Below are positions 7,820 through 15,255 of a DNA stretch of 64,000 nucleotides, piece by piece. The position numbers and the translations under genes were made by a program. Numbering within the stretch: the first letter of the stretch is position 1; each line of letters begins with the position of its first letter. The notes under the pieces are model-generated. The model was not told the origin of the DNA and made no database searches. It saw nothing but the letters and a program-made list of their open reading frames with translations. The stretch comes from Catenisphaera adipataccumulans (GTDB taxonomy: Bacteria > Bacillota_I > Bacilli_A > Erysipelotrichales > Erysipelotrichaceae): positions 186,001 through 250,000 of the forward strand of contig NZ_JACHHK010000003.1 in assembly GCF_014202755.1 (NCBI RefSeq), in the 5' to 3' direction.

Positions 7820-9049
7820 TTATTCACGGATTTGTCCGCTGCCATAAATCAGATATTTTGTGCTGGTCATTTCCGGTAAGCCGATCGGCCCGCGGGCATG
7901 CAGCTTCTGGGTACTGATGCCGACTTCGGCACCAAAACCAAACTGGCTGCCGTCCGTAAAACGCGTAGACGCATTATGATAGACACAAGCCGAATCCAAG
8001 GCATCCATAAAATACTGAGCCGTCGCTTTATTTTCAGTGACAATGGTTTCCGAGTGCTTGGTGGAATGATCATAAATGTGCTCGATCGCTTCATCCACAT
8101 CATTGACCACTTTGACGTTCAATTTATAGTCATCATATTCGGTGCTGTAGTTTTCATCCGTTGCCGTCTGTCCCGGCAGATAGTGCAGCGCGGTCTGATC
8201 GCCGTAGACCTGCACACGTTCAATTTCCGGTTTCAGTTTGGTCAGAAACTCTTCCGCTACATCCTTATGAACAAGCAGCGTCTCCATTGCGTTGCATACC
8301 GAAGGTCTCTGCAGCTTGGCATTGACCGCAATACGCACCGCCATATCCAGGTCGGCTTCCTTATCTACATAGACATGACATAAGCCGGCACCGGTTTCAA
8401 TAACTGGTACTTTCGCATTCTGCACCACGTGCTGGATCAAGCCTTTGCCGCCGCGCGGAATGACCACATCTACCAGACCGATACCATTTAAAATATCATT
8501 GACTGCCTGCCGATCCGTTACCTGGACCATATTGATCACATGAGCCGGCAGCACATCCTTGATGGCTTCGTTCATCACTTCAGCCAGCGCGATATTTGAA
8601 TGGATAGCTTCCTTGCCGCCTTTGAGCACGCATACATTATTTGTCTTGATACAGATGGCAGCGATATCCACCGTCACATTCGGACGCGATTCATAGATCA
8701 CCGCCACTGTGCCGATCGGAATGCGGACCTGTTTAATCAGCAGACCGTTGGGACGGTGAATTTCCCGAACCACTTCCCCGATCGGATCCGGCAGAGCAGC
8801 GACATCCAAGACCCCTTGGGCAATTTCCTGCAGCCGCGCCTCACTGAGCTGCAGACGGTCGATCATGGATTCGCGCATGCCGTTGGCCCGGGCAGCCTGA
8901 ATATCTTTATCATTTTCCGAAAGGATATATGACATCCGGTTCAATAAGTTGTCATGGATTTTCTTCAGCGCTTCGATCTTCGTATCCTTGTCGACCAGCT
9001 GCATCGCCCGGCACGCAAATTTTGCTTCTTTTAAAGTTTGTTCGATCAT
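7820..9049 (-). CDS. proA: Gamma-glutamyl phosphate reductase ProA
   Basis: A 409-residue enzyme that reduces gamma-glutamyl phosphate to glutamate semialdehyde with NADPH, the second step of proline synthesis. Family landmarks include IPIGTVAVIYESRPNVT, the CVLKGGKEA segment, and the catalytic cysteine in LQRPSVCNAMETLLVH (about residue 250). Length matches the family. Its ATG overlaps the proB stop as ATGA, so kinase and reductase are translationally coupled, which fits the unstable intermediate passed between them. A terminator follows directly. Confidence 0.97.
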   Translation of the reverse strand: MIEQTLKEAKFACRAMQLVDKDTKIEALKKIHDNLLNRMSYILSENDKDIQAARANGMRESMIDRLQLSEARLQEIAQGVLDVAALPDPIGEVVREIHRPNGLLIKQVRIPIGTVAVIYESRPNVTVDIAAICIKTNNVCVLKGGKEAIHSNIALAEVMNEAIKDVLPAHVINMVQVTDRQAVNDILNGIGLVDVVIPRGGKGLIQHVVQNAKVPVIETGAGLCHVYVDKEADLDMAVRIAVNAKLQRPSVCNAMETLLVHKDVAEEFLTKLKPEIERVQVYGDQTALHYLPGQTATDENYSTEYDDYKLNVKVVNDVDEAIEHIYDHSTKHSETIVTENKATAQYFMDALDSACVYHNASTRFTDGSQFGFGAEVGISTQKLHARGPIGLPEMTSTKYLIYGSGQIRE

Positions 9050-10176
9050 CCTTGCATCTCCTTCTTTAAGACCATGTTATTGGCATGGATCACTTCGTCA
9101 TAATCTTTATAGTGTAAGACCGATTCAATTTCATTTGTCTTCAGACCTTTGATCTTGTTGATTTCTTCGCTGTTATAGTTGACGATGCCGCGGGCGATCA
9201 GCCGATCCTGGATATCGATCACGTCCACGACCGCCGACATCGAGAAGTATCCTTCGACTGAAACAACGCCGGAAGGCAGCAGACTTTTATGGCGGCGGAT
9301 GGCTTTCGCACACCCGTCATCGATGACGATCCTTCCTCGCGGACGGCTCCGATACAGGATCCAGTGCTGCCGGGCGCTTAACGTACGCCCGGATTTTCCG
9401 TTAAAGAATGTACCGATCGGTTTGCCGTCCATCAGATCAAGAAAACCATTTTCCGCATCCGCATTGATGATCGCCATATCACAGCCGAATTCGTTGCAGA
9501 TCTTCGCTGCCCGCAGCTTGGTCACCATCCCGCCGGTACCAACATTCGTATCGGTATCTCCGGCCATCGCGGCCACAGCCGGCGTGATCTCATCGATATC
9601 ATGGATCAGTTTGGCATTCGGATTCTCGTGCGGATTTTGATTGTATAAACCGTCCACATCACTGACCAGAATGACCAGATCCGCATTGGCGACCGGGACC
9701 ATCAGACTGGCCAGCGTATCGTTGTCCCCCACCTTGATTTCATCCACTGCCAAGGTATCATTTTCATTGATGATCGGGATGACATTATAATCAAACATCG
9801 CCTGCAGGGCATTGTATAAGTTGAGCAGGCGCTTCCGGTCATCAAAATCATCATGATTCAGCAGGATCTGTGCACATTGCAGATGAAAGAGGCGGAACAA
9901 ATTCTCGTAGGTCTTCATCAACGACGCCTGGCCGATGGCTGCCAGCGCCTGTTTCTGAGACAGCTTATTCGGCCGGCGGCGTAATTTTAGCTCCTGTACA
10001 CCGGCATTGATCGCGCCGCTGGAAACCACGGTCACTTGGATCCCGCGCCGATGTAACATCGCGATCTGACGGATAAAATTTAATATTCGTTCCGGATCGA
10101 TGCGGTCATGGTCATCGCACAATGACGAAGAACCAAACTTAATGATCATACGCTTGGTATTGGAAAAATCTCTCAT
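9046..10176 (-). CDS. proB: Glutamate 5-kinase ProB with PUA domain
   Basis: A 376-residue protein that phosphorylates the gamma-carboxylate of glutamate, the first and usually proline-inhibited step of proline synthesis. The amino-acid kinase domain shows IIKFGSSSL, VSSGAINAG, NENDTLAVDEI and FGDNDTLAS-like residues, and VGTGGMVTKL in the ATP site. The C-terminal ~80 residues from RGRIVIDDG onward form the PUA domain of the long ProB form. It is the first gene of proBA. Only about 70 bases separate it from the divergent RidA promoter, and I see no T-box or other leader structure. Confidence 0.97.
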   Translation of the reverse strand: MRDFSNTKRMIIKFGSSSLCDDHDRIDPERILNFIRQIAMLHRRGIQVTVVSSGAINAGVQELKLRRRPNKLSQKQALAAIGQASLMKTYENLFRLFHLQCAQILLNHDDFDDRKRLLNLYNALQAMFDYNVIPIINENDTLAVDEIKVGDNDTLASLMVPVANADLVILVSDVDGLYNQNPHENPNAKLIHDIDEITPAVAAMAGDTDTNVGTGGMVTKLRAAKICNEFGCDMAIINADAENGFLDLMDGKPIGTFFNGKSGRTLSARQHWILYRSRPRGRIVIDDGCAKAIRRHKSLLPSGVVSVEGYFSMSAVVDVIDIQDRLIARGIVNYNSEEINKIKGLKTNEIESVLHYKDYDEVIHANNMVLKKEMQG

Positions 10177-10219
10177 AAAATGTTCCTCATTTTTTTCAGT
10201 ATACTCTATTCTGCGGTAT

Positions 10220-10249
10220 TTGACAAAAGCGGAAAGACCGTCTTATAGT
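10220..10249 (+). promoter_or_regulatory. Promoter of the RidA gene
   Basis: TTGACA (10220-10225), 18-base spacer, TATAGT (10244-10249). It is followed by GAGGAAAG and the ATG at 10275. Confidence 0.8.
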
Positions 10250-10274
10250 GAAAGCAGCAGAAAAGAGGAAAGCT

Positions 10275-10736
10275 ATGAAATACGAACAAAAAATCAAAGA
10301 ACTCGGCATTGATCTGCCGGCTGGTTCTGAACCAAAAGCCATGTACATTCCGGTCAAACAAGTCGGTAACTTATTGTTTATCTCCGGCCAGCTGCCGGCC
10401 AAAGCTGACGGCAGCCTGTTGTATGAAGGCAAACTGGGCAGCGAACTGACGCTGGAGCAAGGCCAAGAATGCGCCCGCCTTTGCATCGTCAACATGCTTG
10501 CGGCCGTAAAATTCTATTTAGGCGATCTGGACCGCGTGAAAAATGTCGTGAAAGTGCAGGCTTTTGTGGCATCGAAAACGGGATTTGACCAACAGCACCT
10601 GGTGACCAACGGCGCCAGCCAACTGTTATTTGATGTCTTCGGCGAAGCCGGCAAACATGCCCGTACCGCGGTCGGTATCAACCAGCTGCCGATGAATTCC
10701 CCGGTCGAGGTGGAAGCCATTTTCGAAGTGGAATAA
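10275..10736 (+). CDS. RidA/YjgF family reactive-intermediate deaminase
   Basis: A 153-residue protein of the RidA superfamily, which hydrolyses reactive enamine or imine intermediates released by PLP enzymes. Visible motifs are LFISGQLP, the LTLEQGQECARLC stretch and the C-terminal SPVEVEAIFEV. The catalytic arginine of canonical RidA (IR-G-RxAV) is represented by HARTAVGINQLP, where arginine is present. The length is that of the YjgH/Rid-like group, longer than the 128-residue archetype. I chose the ATG at 10275 because GAGGAAAGCT precedes it, and the earlier ATG would lie within the -10 box. It has its own promoter and terminator. Confidence 0.88.
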   Translation: MKYEQKIKELGIDLPAGSEPKAMYIPVKQVGNLLFISGQLPAKADGSLLYEGKLGSELTLEQGQECARLCIVNMLAAVKFYLGDLDRVKNVVKVQAFVASKTGFDQQHLVTNGASQLLFDVFGEAGKHARTAVGINQLPMNSPVEVEAIFEVE

Positions 10737-10770
10737 AAAAGTCCCGTGTGACCGGGAACATCCTTTCCAA

Positions 10771-10796
10771 AAAGAGCATCACAGATGCTCTTTTTT
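10771..10796. terminator. Bidirectional terminator between RidA and GNAT genes
   Basis: Stem AAAGAGCATC/GATGCTCTTT (10771-10780, 10784-10793) with a 3-base loop has T runs on both strands. It serves the plus-strand RidA gene and the minus-strand acetyltransferase, whose stop codon at 10795 touches it. Confidence 0.85.
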
Positions 10797-11253
10797 ATAA
10801 ACTCATTTCAAAAGCGATATCCGCCCGCTCAAACGGAAATTTCTCCCGATCGACCGGCATTTCCTGGAAACCGAATTTTCGGTACAAATGGATCGCATGA
10901 GTACATTTGCGATTGGAGACAATGATCAAATGCGGGATTTGTTTTTCCTTGGCATAATCGATGCATGCCTTTAAACAGGCACTGCCGGCGCCGGTCCCCG
11001 TATACATGCCGCGGGCCGCAAATTTCATAATTTCCCAATCGCCGTCCTCCCGCGGTGCGATCATACATGTCGCCATCACCGCATCTTGATCATCGAGGGC
11101 GAAAAATATCTGGCCGCCGTTTTTCAGATAATGATCGATATCGTCAAACTCATTTTCATCCTGTCCCTCGATCTCAAACATGGCCGAGATCCATTCTTTA
11201 TTTATATCAATAAAATCTTGTTTATATTTTTCTTCATACGGAACGATTTTCAT
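10795..11253 (-). CDS. GNAT-family N-acetyltransferase
   Basis: A 152-residue single-domain acetyltransferase. The acetyl-CoA loop corresponds to RGMYTGTGAGSACL (residues about 77-90, a variant of Q/RxxGxG/A) and the C-terminal HLYRKFGFQEMP is typical of the fold. Its 5' end overlaps the MarR gene by 20 bases, so it is co-transcribed with, and presumably controlled by, that regulator. MarR-GNAT pairs are common in Bacillota; the substrate is not predictable. Confidence 0.85.
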   Translation of the reverse strand: MKIVPYEEKYKQDFIDINKEWISAMFEIEGQDENEFDDIDHYLKNGGQIFFALDDQDAVMATCMIAPREDGDWEIMKFAARGMYTGTGAGSACLKACIDYAKEKQIPHLIIVSNRKCTHAIHLYRKFGFQEMPVDREKFPFERADIAFEMSL

Positions 11254-11698
11254 TGTCTTCTCCCTTCTGCATCAACTGCATGATCCGACACATGGCCTGT
11301 TCCAGTTCTCTTAACTCCTCATCTGTCAAACGGCCGATGATCTGCCAGATTTCTGTATCCGAAGCCTGGATAAAGGCTTCGGCACGCTGCTTTCCTTTTT
11401 CCGTCAAATAGAGACGATACGAACGGCTGTCCTGCTGCGACTGCCGTCGTTCAATATAACCTTTCTTGACATGACGATTGATCACGCGGCTTAAATAGCT
11501 TTTATCCATATTCATCACTTTCGAAATATGAGCGGCATTACAGCCTTCCTGCTCATAGATCTCATAAATGACCCGTGCCTCCGAAGCCGAATATTCCGAA
11601 CCCAGATAATGGTTTCCGAGCAGATTCATCGCCGGCAGATAAAAACGATTAAAGGCACGTACTTGATGGACAATATCACTTTTTGTCTTTGAATCCAT
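11234..11698 (-). CDS. MarR-family transcriptional regulator
   Basis: A 154-residue MarR protein. The winged helix spans about residues 45-105 with recognition helix AHISKVMNMDKSYLSRVINR and wing IERRQSQQDSRSYRLYLTEKG, followed by dimerisation helices. The ATG at 11698 has GGAGG five bases upstream; that GGAGG is itself part of an earlier in-frame ATG at 11710, which lacks its own site. It is the first gene of a two-gene operon with the acetyltransferase. Two TAGTTGA-N5-TCAACTA-type palindromes lie immediately upstream and are the likely autoregulatory operators. Confidence 0.92.
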   Translation of the reverse strand: MDSKTKSDIVHQVRAFNRFYLPAMNLLGNHYLGSEYSASEARVIYEIYEQEGCNAAHISKVMNMDKSYLSRVINRHVKKGYIERRQSQQDSRSYRLYLTEKGKQRAEAFIQASDTEIWQIIGRLTDEELRELEQAMCRIMQLMQKGEDNENRSV

Positions 11699-11711
11699 AG
11701 ATTCCTCCATT

Positions 11712-11767
11712 TAGTTGACTAAATCAACTATTTGTATCCTACTCTAAATAGTTGACTTTGTCAACAA
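11712..11767 (-). promoter_or_regulatory. Tandem MarR operators
   Basis: Operator 1 is TAGTTGA-ctaaa-TCAACTA (11712-11730), with perfect 7-bp arms. Operator 2 is TAGTTGA-ctttg-TCAACAA (11749-11767), with one mismatch. Their centres are 37 bp apart and they bracket the presumed promoter of the marR gene. Confidence 0.75.
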
Positions 11768-11795
11768 AAAATGATCACGTTTCCGTGATCATTTT
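11767..11795 (-). terminator. Terminator after, or near, the zinc-ribbon gene start region
   Basis: Stem ATGATCACG/CGTGATCAT (11771-11779, 11784-11792) with loop TTTC is flanked by A4 and T4. It lies between the marR operators and the 3' end of the zinc-ribbon gene. It is oriented best as the terminator of a plus-strand read but could also end transcripts on the minus strand arriving from 11810. Confidence 0.55.
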
Positions 11796-11809
11796 GTATC
11801 GATCCTTGC

Positions 11810-12406
11810 TTAGGAAGATGTGTTATTGCTTGTCGACGACGAGGAAGACGACGAATCGTCAGAATCGTCTTGGAGCGCTTCCAGCTCTGCTTCGGCATCA
11901 TCCAATGCCTCCTGCGCCTGTTTCTTATCGCGTTCTGCCAGCTTTTCGTTCACCAATGCATCTTCTTTATCTTTCTGCGCCTGCTTCAATTCTTTTTTCA
12001 GACGCTTGATTTCTTTGGCCTGATCTTTATTTTCTTCCTGCAGTTCCGCTAATTCCTTCGCATTGGATTGCTTCTGATTATAGAAATAGTAGATCCCACA
12101 GCCAAAGCACACGATCACTGTGATAAAGACCGCGATCATGATTCGTTTTAAAGACTGCCAGAAAGTAATGCCGCCGGTTTTCTTTTCTTTCTTGGCTTTT
12201 TTCTTTTCACGTTTTAAAAAACGTTTGCTTTTCTTATCATTGCCTTTATTTTCCGGTGCTTTTTCTTCCGTCTTTTCTTCTTTTTCCGGTTCGGGTGCCG
12301 TTTCTTTCTCTGTTTCTTCTTCGGGATCATCGTATAGATATTCACCACAGTTGACACAGAATTTTACCTGATCATCGTTTTCGTATCCGCAGTTTTTACA
12401 GATCAT
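11810..12406 (-). CDS. Zinc-ribbon, membrane-anchored coiled-coil protein
   Basis: A 198-residue protein with a striking layout. The N-terminal zinc ribbon C-X2-C-X10+-C-X2-C (CKNCGYENDD..., CVNCGEYL) is followed by an acidic/lysine-rich linker (residues about 28-85). One transmembrane helix lies around residues 95-117, then a charged heptad-rich coiled coil (about 120-180) and a Ser/Asp/Thr tail. The topology suggests a cytoplasmic zinc ribbon and an extracytoplasmic coiled coil. The ATG at 12406 has AGGGGA upstream. Many Bacillota carry single zinc-ribbon membrane proteins of unknown role, and no function is assigned. Confidence 0.75.
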   Translation of the reverse strand: MICKNCGYENDDQVKFCVNCGEYLYDDPEEETEKETAPEPEKEEKTEEKAPENKGNDKKSKRFLKREKKKAKKEKKTGGITFWQSLKRIMIAVFITVIVCFGCGIYYFYNQKQSNAKELAELQEENKDQAKEIKRLKKELKQAQKDKEDALVNEKLAERDKKQAQEALDDAEAELEALQDDSDDSSSSSSSTSNNTSS

Positions 12407-12495
12407 ACACATTCCCCTTTGCTTATGTTTTATTCTATCACCTTTTGTTCCGGGGAAAAACCGGAATTCCATTTTTTCACTGTCAATCTTGTATG

Positions 12496-12518
12496 AAAAA
12501 AAGCGCTATTATGCGCTT
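12496..12518 (-). terminator. Terminator of the first patatin gene
   Basis: Stem AAGCGC/GCGCTT (12501-12506, 12513-12518) followed on the minus strand by seven T residues. It overlaps the stop codon of the patatin-like gene. Confidence 0.75.
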
Positions 12519-13536
12519 AACTATTTAAATAAAAACGAATCTGATCCAGCTGATCTAAAACATCGTTGTAGCCCAGGTAATAGAGATCACCTAGTTTTTC
12601 CATATTTCGTTCCAGACGTCCAATATCAGGATCCCGGCTCGGACAGATCACATAAACTCGTCCTTGTCGGCGAAGCTTTTCCAGCTCATTGCACTCATCA
12701 TTATATCGTTCGTCCATATTTTCCAGATTCTTTTCAAACTCCGGATAATTCATATACATCGTCTTCGTGATTGAATGATTTTTCGGTTCGACTTCGTTGC
12801 GGTAATCATTCGGTCTGGTTTTCACGACAATGATCTTCTCATAACCTTCTGCCAGTGCCCACGGAAACGGAATGCACATCGAACAGCCGCCGTCCAAATA
12901 GGGCTGACCGTCTAATTCCACCATCTGCGACACATACGGCATGGATGCCGAAGCCCGGCAGGCCTGAAAAATGTCTGTGCATTTTCCTTTTTCAAAAAAT
13001 GCCGGCTGCCCCGTCACACAATTGGTTGCCACGGCGACAAACCGCCGATTCGGTGCATTGAATCGGATCATATCCATCGGATGCTCTTTATCCGCCTCAT
13101 GAAACATGAAATCAAACCCGATCACACCGTGATTCTGGACCATTGCCTGCGCACCGACATAACGGGAATCATGACGATACGTCAAGTTGATCCGGGCAGC
13201 GCGGCCGATCTGGCCGCAAACATAACTGGCTCCGTTCAGCGCACCGGCAGAAACGCCTACCGTTGCCCGCAGGTTGATGTCTGCCTCCATCAAGGCATCC
13301 AATACCCCTGACGTATAAACGCCGCGAAAGGCACCGCCCTCGAGCACCAGACATCCTTCTGTTATATGGTTGGTCGCAATACCGGAAGGCAGATCATCTA
13401 CACCGGAAAACACGCGGTGTGTCCGGCTGATCTGCAGATCTTCCGGGATATCATGTACTTTTTCACGCAATTTCGAAACATTGGCCGCTTTGACACGCTG
13501 TTTAATTTGTGCCAGCTCGATTGAATTGATTTTCAA
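12517..13536 (-). CDS. Patatin-like phospholipase (paralog 1)
   Basis: A 339-residue patatin-family serine hydrolase. It has the oxyanion motif LEGGAFRGVY (about residue 64), the nucleophile elbow GVSAG (about 94) and the DGG of the Ser-Asp dyad in YLDGGCSMCIPF. Members are lipid acyl hydrolases or lysophospholipases acting at the inner membrane; the substrate here is unknown. The start is a TTG at 13536 with an AAGGGGGG ribosome binding site seven bases upstream. The first ~55 residues are an extra N-terminal segment absent from the second paralog at 35005-35922, which is otherwise closely similar. A terminator overlaps the stop. Confidence 0.88.
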   Translation of the reverse strand: MKINSIELAQIKQRVKAANVSKLREKVHDIPEDLQISRTHRVFSGVDDLPSGIATNHITEGCLVLEGGAFRGVYTSGVLDALMEADINLRATVGVSAGALNGASYVCGQIGRAARINLTYRHDSRYVGAQAMVQNHGVIGFDFMFHEADKEHPMDMIRFNAPNRRFVAVATNCVTGQPAFFEKGKCTDIFQACRASASMPYVSQMVELDGQPYLDGGCSMCIPFPWALAEGYEKIIVVKTRPNDYRNEVEPKNHSITKTMYMNYPEFEKNLENMDERYNDECNELEKLRRQGRVYVICPSRDPDIGRLERNMEKLGDLYYLGYNDVLDQLDQIRFYLNS

Positions 13537-13591
13537 GACAACGCCCCCCTTCGATGACGTGCCCTTACTATAATCAAATCAATATCAGATG

Positions 13592-14242
13592 TCAAATTGC
13601 TTTCTCTGCAACGTGGATCTTCTTGATCTTCCACTGGCTGTCCTTGAAAATCAAAGAAAATTCCAGATTGATTGCAGTTCTGCGGCGCTCCATCAACACA
13701 TGATCCGCCTGCTGGACCAAAAAGTCCAGATATTCATCATAAACTCGATTATAGGCAGACAGCAGACCTTTTTCTTCGATGATCTGCGCCAATTCCTCCT
13801 GATGTTCCTGATAATAATCGTTCCAGCACACTTCATCCAGCCAATTCATACAGCGTACAAAACGATCGTTCGTCACCTTTTCAATATCCGTCCACGCATT
13901 TTCATCAATGCTGACGACCTGCAGAACGGCATCTGCGGTCTGATCCATCACATCGATCGACTGCACTTGATAGTCCTGCATACTGGCTCGGATGTAGGCA
14001 TGAAAAATCTCAACCACAAAATGTTCAAATTTTTCCTGCAGCTGTGTATCGACCGGGATGTCCTTGGCAAAATCCTTCTTCAAAAAATCGATCACATGAT
14101 CGACACGGGCCGGCGCATCGGTAAAACGTGTCTCATCATCTGCATCCGCATCCAGAGTTTCCAATACACCACGAATATTCCCAGTTTGGGCTTCATCCAT
14201 GTAGTGATTCAGTACTTGTTTGATTTGTTCCTCTGTTTTCAT
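13592..14242 (-). CDS. Hypothetical acidic protein
   Basis: A 216-residue soluble, acidic protein with no recognised motif. It is largely helical in appearance, with a final beta-strand-like segment LEFSLIFKDSQWKIKKIHV that resembles the ending of NTF2-like domains; this is a weak impression only. I chose the ATG at 14242, where GAGTGGGGC lies upstream; the frame continues back to 14299. It sits upstream of, and on the same strand as, the first patatin gene, about 55 bases away. Function is unknown. Confidence 0.6.
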   Translation of the reverse strand: MKTEEQIKQVLNHYMDEAQTGNIRGVLETLDADADDETRFTDAPARVDHVIDFLKKDFAKDIPVDTQLQEKFEHFVVEIFHAYIRASMQDYQVQSIDVMDQTADAVLQVVSIDENAWTDIEKVTNDRFVRCMNWLDEVCWNDYYQEHQEELAQIIEEKGLLSAYNRVYDEYLDFLVQQADHVLMERRRTAINLEFSLIFKDSQWKIKKIHVAEKAI

Positions 14243-14390
14243 AAAACTGCCCCACTCTCTTCCGCTATAAACATAGCCTATTTTCAAAAACATTTCCACT
14301 TTTTTTCTATAAAGAACAGATATTTCACCATTCTTTTATAAGTTTAATTTATTATAGATTGTTAATGTGACATTCTTTATGTATAAAACA

Positions 14391-14413
14391 GAAAAAAAGC
14401 CCGATATCGGGCT
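14391..14413 (-). terminator. Terminator of the MBL-fold hydrolase gene
   Basis: The perfect stem AGCCCGATATCGGGCT (14398-14413) is followed by a T run on the minus strand and overlaps the TAG stop. Confidence 0.85.
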
Positions 14414-15023
14414 AAAATGGCAGAACGACGGTCTGCGGTTTATCCACATCTTCGACCAAATAAACGGAATCATGGATGCGGACCACAGGATCACACAGCT
14501 TTAAATACGGGTCAATCGTTTGGATTTCCGAATAACCGTATGGTCCATGCCGATAGTGCATTGGAATCAGGACTCGGGGCTGCAGACGATCCGCAATATG
14601 TTTGATCCGTGCCGGCTCCAATGTATAGAATCCGCCGACCGGCATCATCATCACATCGGCATTTTTCAGTTTTGCTTCCTGCTCCGGCATCAGCGGACAG
14701 CCAATATCTCCCATGTGGACAATTTTTTTCGTCCCGTCGGATAAGATATAAATTCGATTGGTTCCGCGCTGCCGGCCGTGATTTTCGTCATGGAACGAAT
14801 CAATATAGGCGATCTGCCAAGGATCTGGATGCCCTTGCCGTTTCTTGACACATTCTCTGCCGCTGTGATCGGCATGTTCGTGGCTGCACAATACTAAGTC
14901 CGCTTCTGTGCGCAGCGGCGGATATCCAGGTACAGAACCATCTTTATATGGATCGAAAACAATGATGAAGTCATCCCGGATCACTTGAAAACAGCTGTGT
15001 CCAAGCCATTTGATCTGAATCAT
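14412..15023 (-). CDS. MBL-fold metallohydrolase, UPF0173 (YtkL/UlaG-like)
   Basis: A 203-residue metallo-beta-lactamase-fold protein. Metal-binding motifs are LGHSCF, CSHEHADHSG (HxHxDH), HMGDIGCP and the C-terminal PMHYRHGP. This spacing is that of the UPF0173 group related to UlaG-type lactonases and is distinct from glyoxalase II. The substrate is unknown. The ATG at 15023 has a strong CGGAGGTG. It is divergent from the riboswitch-controlled exchanger. Confidence 0.88.
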   Translation of the reverse strand: MIQIKWLGHSCFQVIRDDFIIVFDPYKDGSVPGYPPLRTEADLVLCSHEHADHSGRECVKKRQGHPDPWQIAYIDSFHDENHGRQRGTNRIYILSDGTKKIVHMGDIGCPLMPEQEAKLKNADVMMMPVGGFYTLEPARIKHIADRLQPRVLIPMHYRHGPYGYSEIQTIDPYLKLCDPVVRIHDSVYLVEDVDKPQTVVLPF

Positions 15024-15062
15024 AAAGTCACCTCCGTTGTTTTTATTATAGCATGCTCCGTT

Positions 15063-15091
15063 TTGACAAAAACACCGGAATCTTGTAAAAT
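15063..15091 (+). promoter_or_regulatory. Promoter of the manganese riboswitch/exchanger transcript
   Basis: TTGACA (15063-15068), 17-base spacer, TAAAAT (15086-15091). The transcript would begin near 15098, at the first base pairs of riboswitch helix P1. Confidence 0.85.
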
Positions 15092-15097
15092 ACAGGA

Positions 15098-15194
15098 GAT
15101 AAAAGGGAGTAGTCACATGGGAAACCATGTTGATTGAATCGTCATCACGCTAATCCATTTAGCCGGTTTTCTCAGCAAGCACAAGACTTTTATC
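15098..15194 (+). ncRNA. yybP-ykoY manganese riboswitch
   Basis: The leader has the conserved yybP-ykoY elements in order: AAAAGGGAGTAG, a GGGAAACC hairpin, TCGTCATCACG, CCGG and AGCAAG...AGACTTTT. These match the shape and conserved bases of the Mn2+-sensing class (as in the B. subtilis ykoY leader, from memory). Helix P1 is GATAAAAG (15098-15105) with CTTTTATC (15187-15194). The same 3' strand is the left arm of the following terminator, so ligand binding should stabilise P1 and prevent termination, giving a transcriptional ON switch. Confidence 0.9.
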
Positions 15195-15230
15195 ACATGT
15201 TTTCATGTGTGATAAAAGTCTTTTTCTTTT
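15183..15230 (+). terminator. Riboswitch expression-platform terminator
   Basis: A 14-bp stem AAGACTTTTATCAC/GTGATAAAAGTCTT (15183-15196, 15209-15222) is followed by TTTCTTTT. Its left arm is shared with riboswitch P1, making the two mutually exclusive. Confidence 0.85.
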
Positions 15231-15255
15231 ATCACCGGAAAGGAGCACATATATT

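Noticed and set aside
10177-10247. A T-box or other leader before proBA
   Set aside because: The gap before the divergent promoter is too short and has no T-box sequence.
13589-14341. Plus-strand ORF of 250 codons opposite the hypothetical acidic protein
   Set aside because: It is hydrophobic and Ile/Phe-rich as expected of the antisense of a coding frame, and lacks a ribosome binding site. The minus-strand frame has a better start and codon use, though neither protein is recognised.
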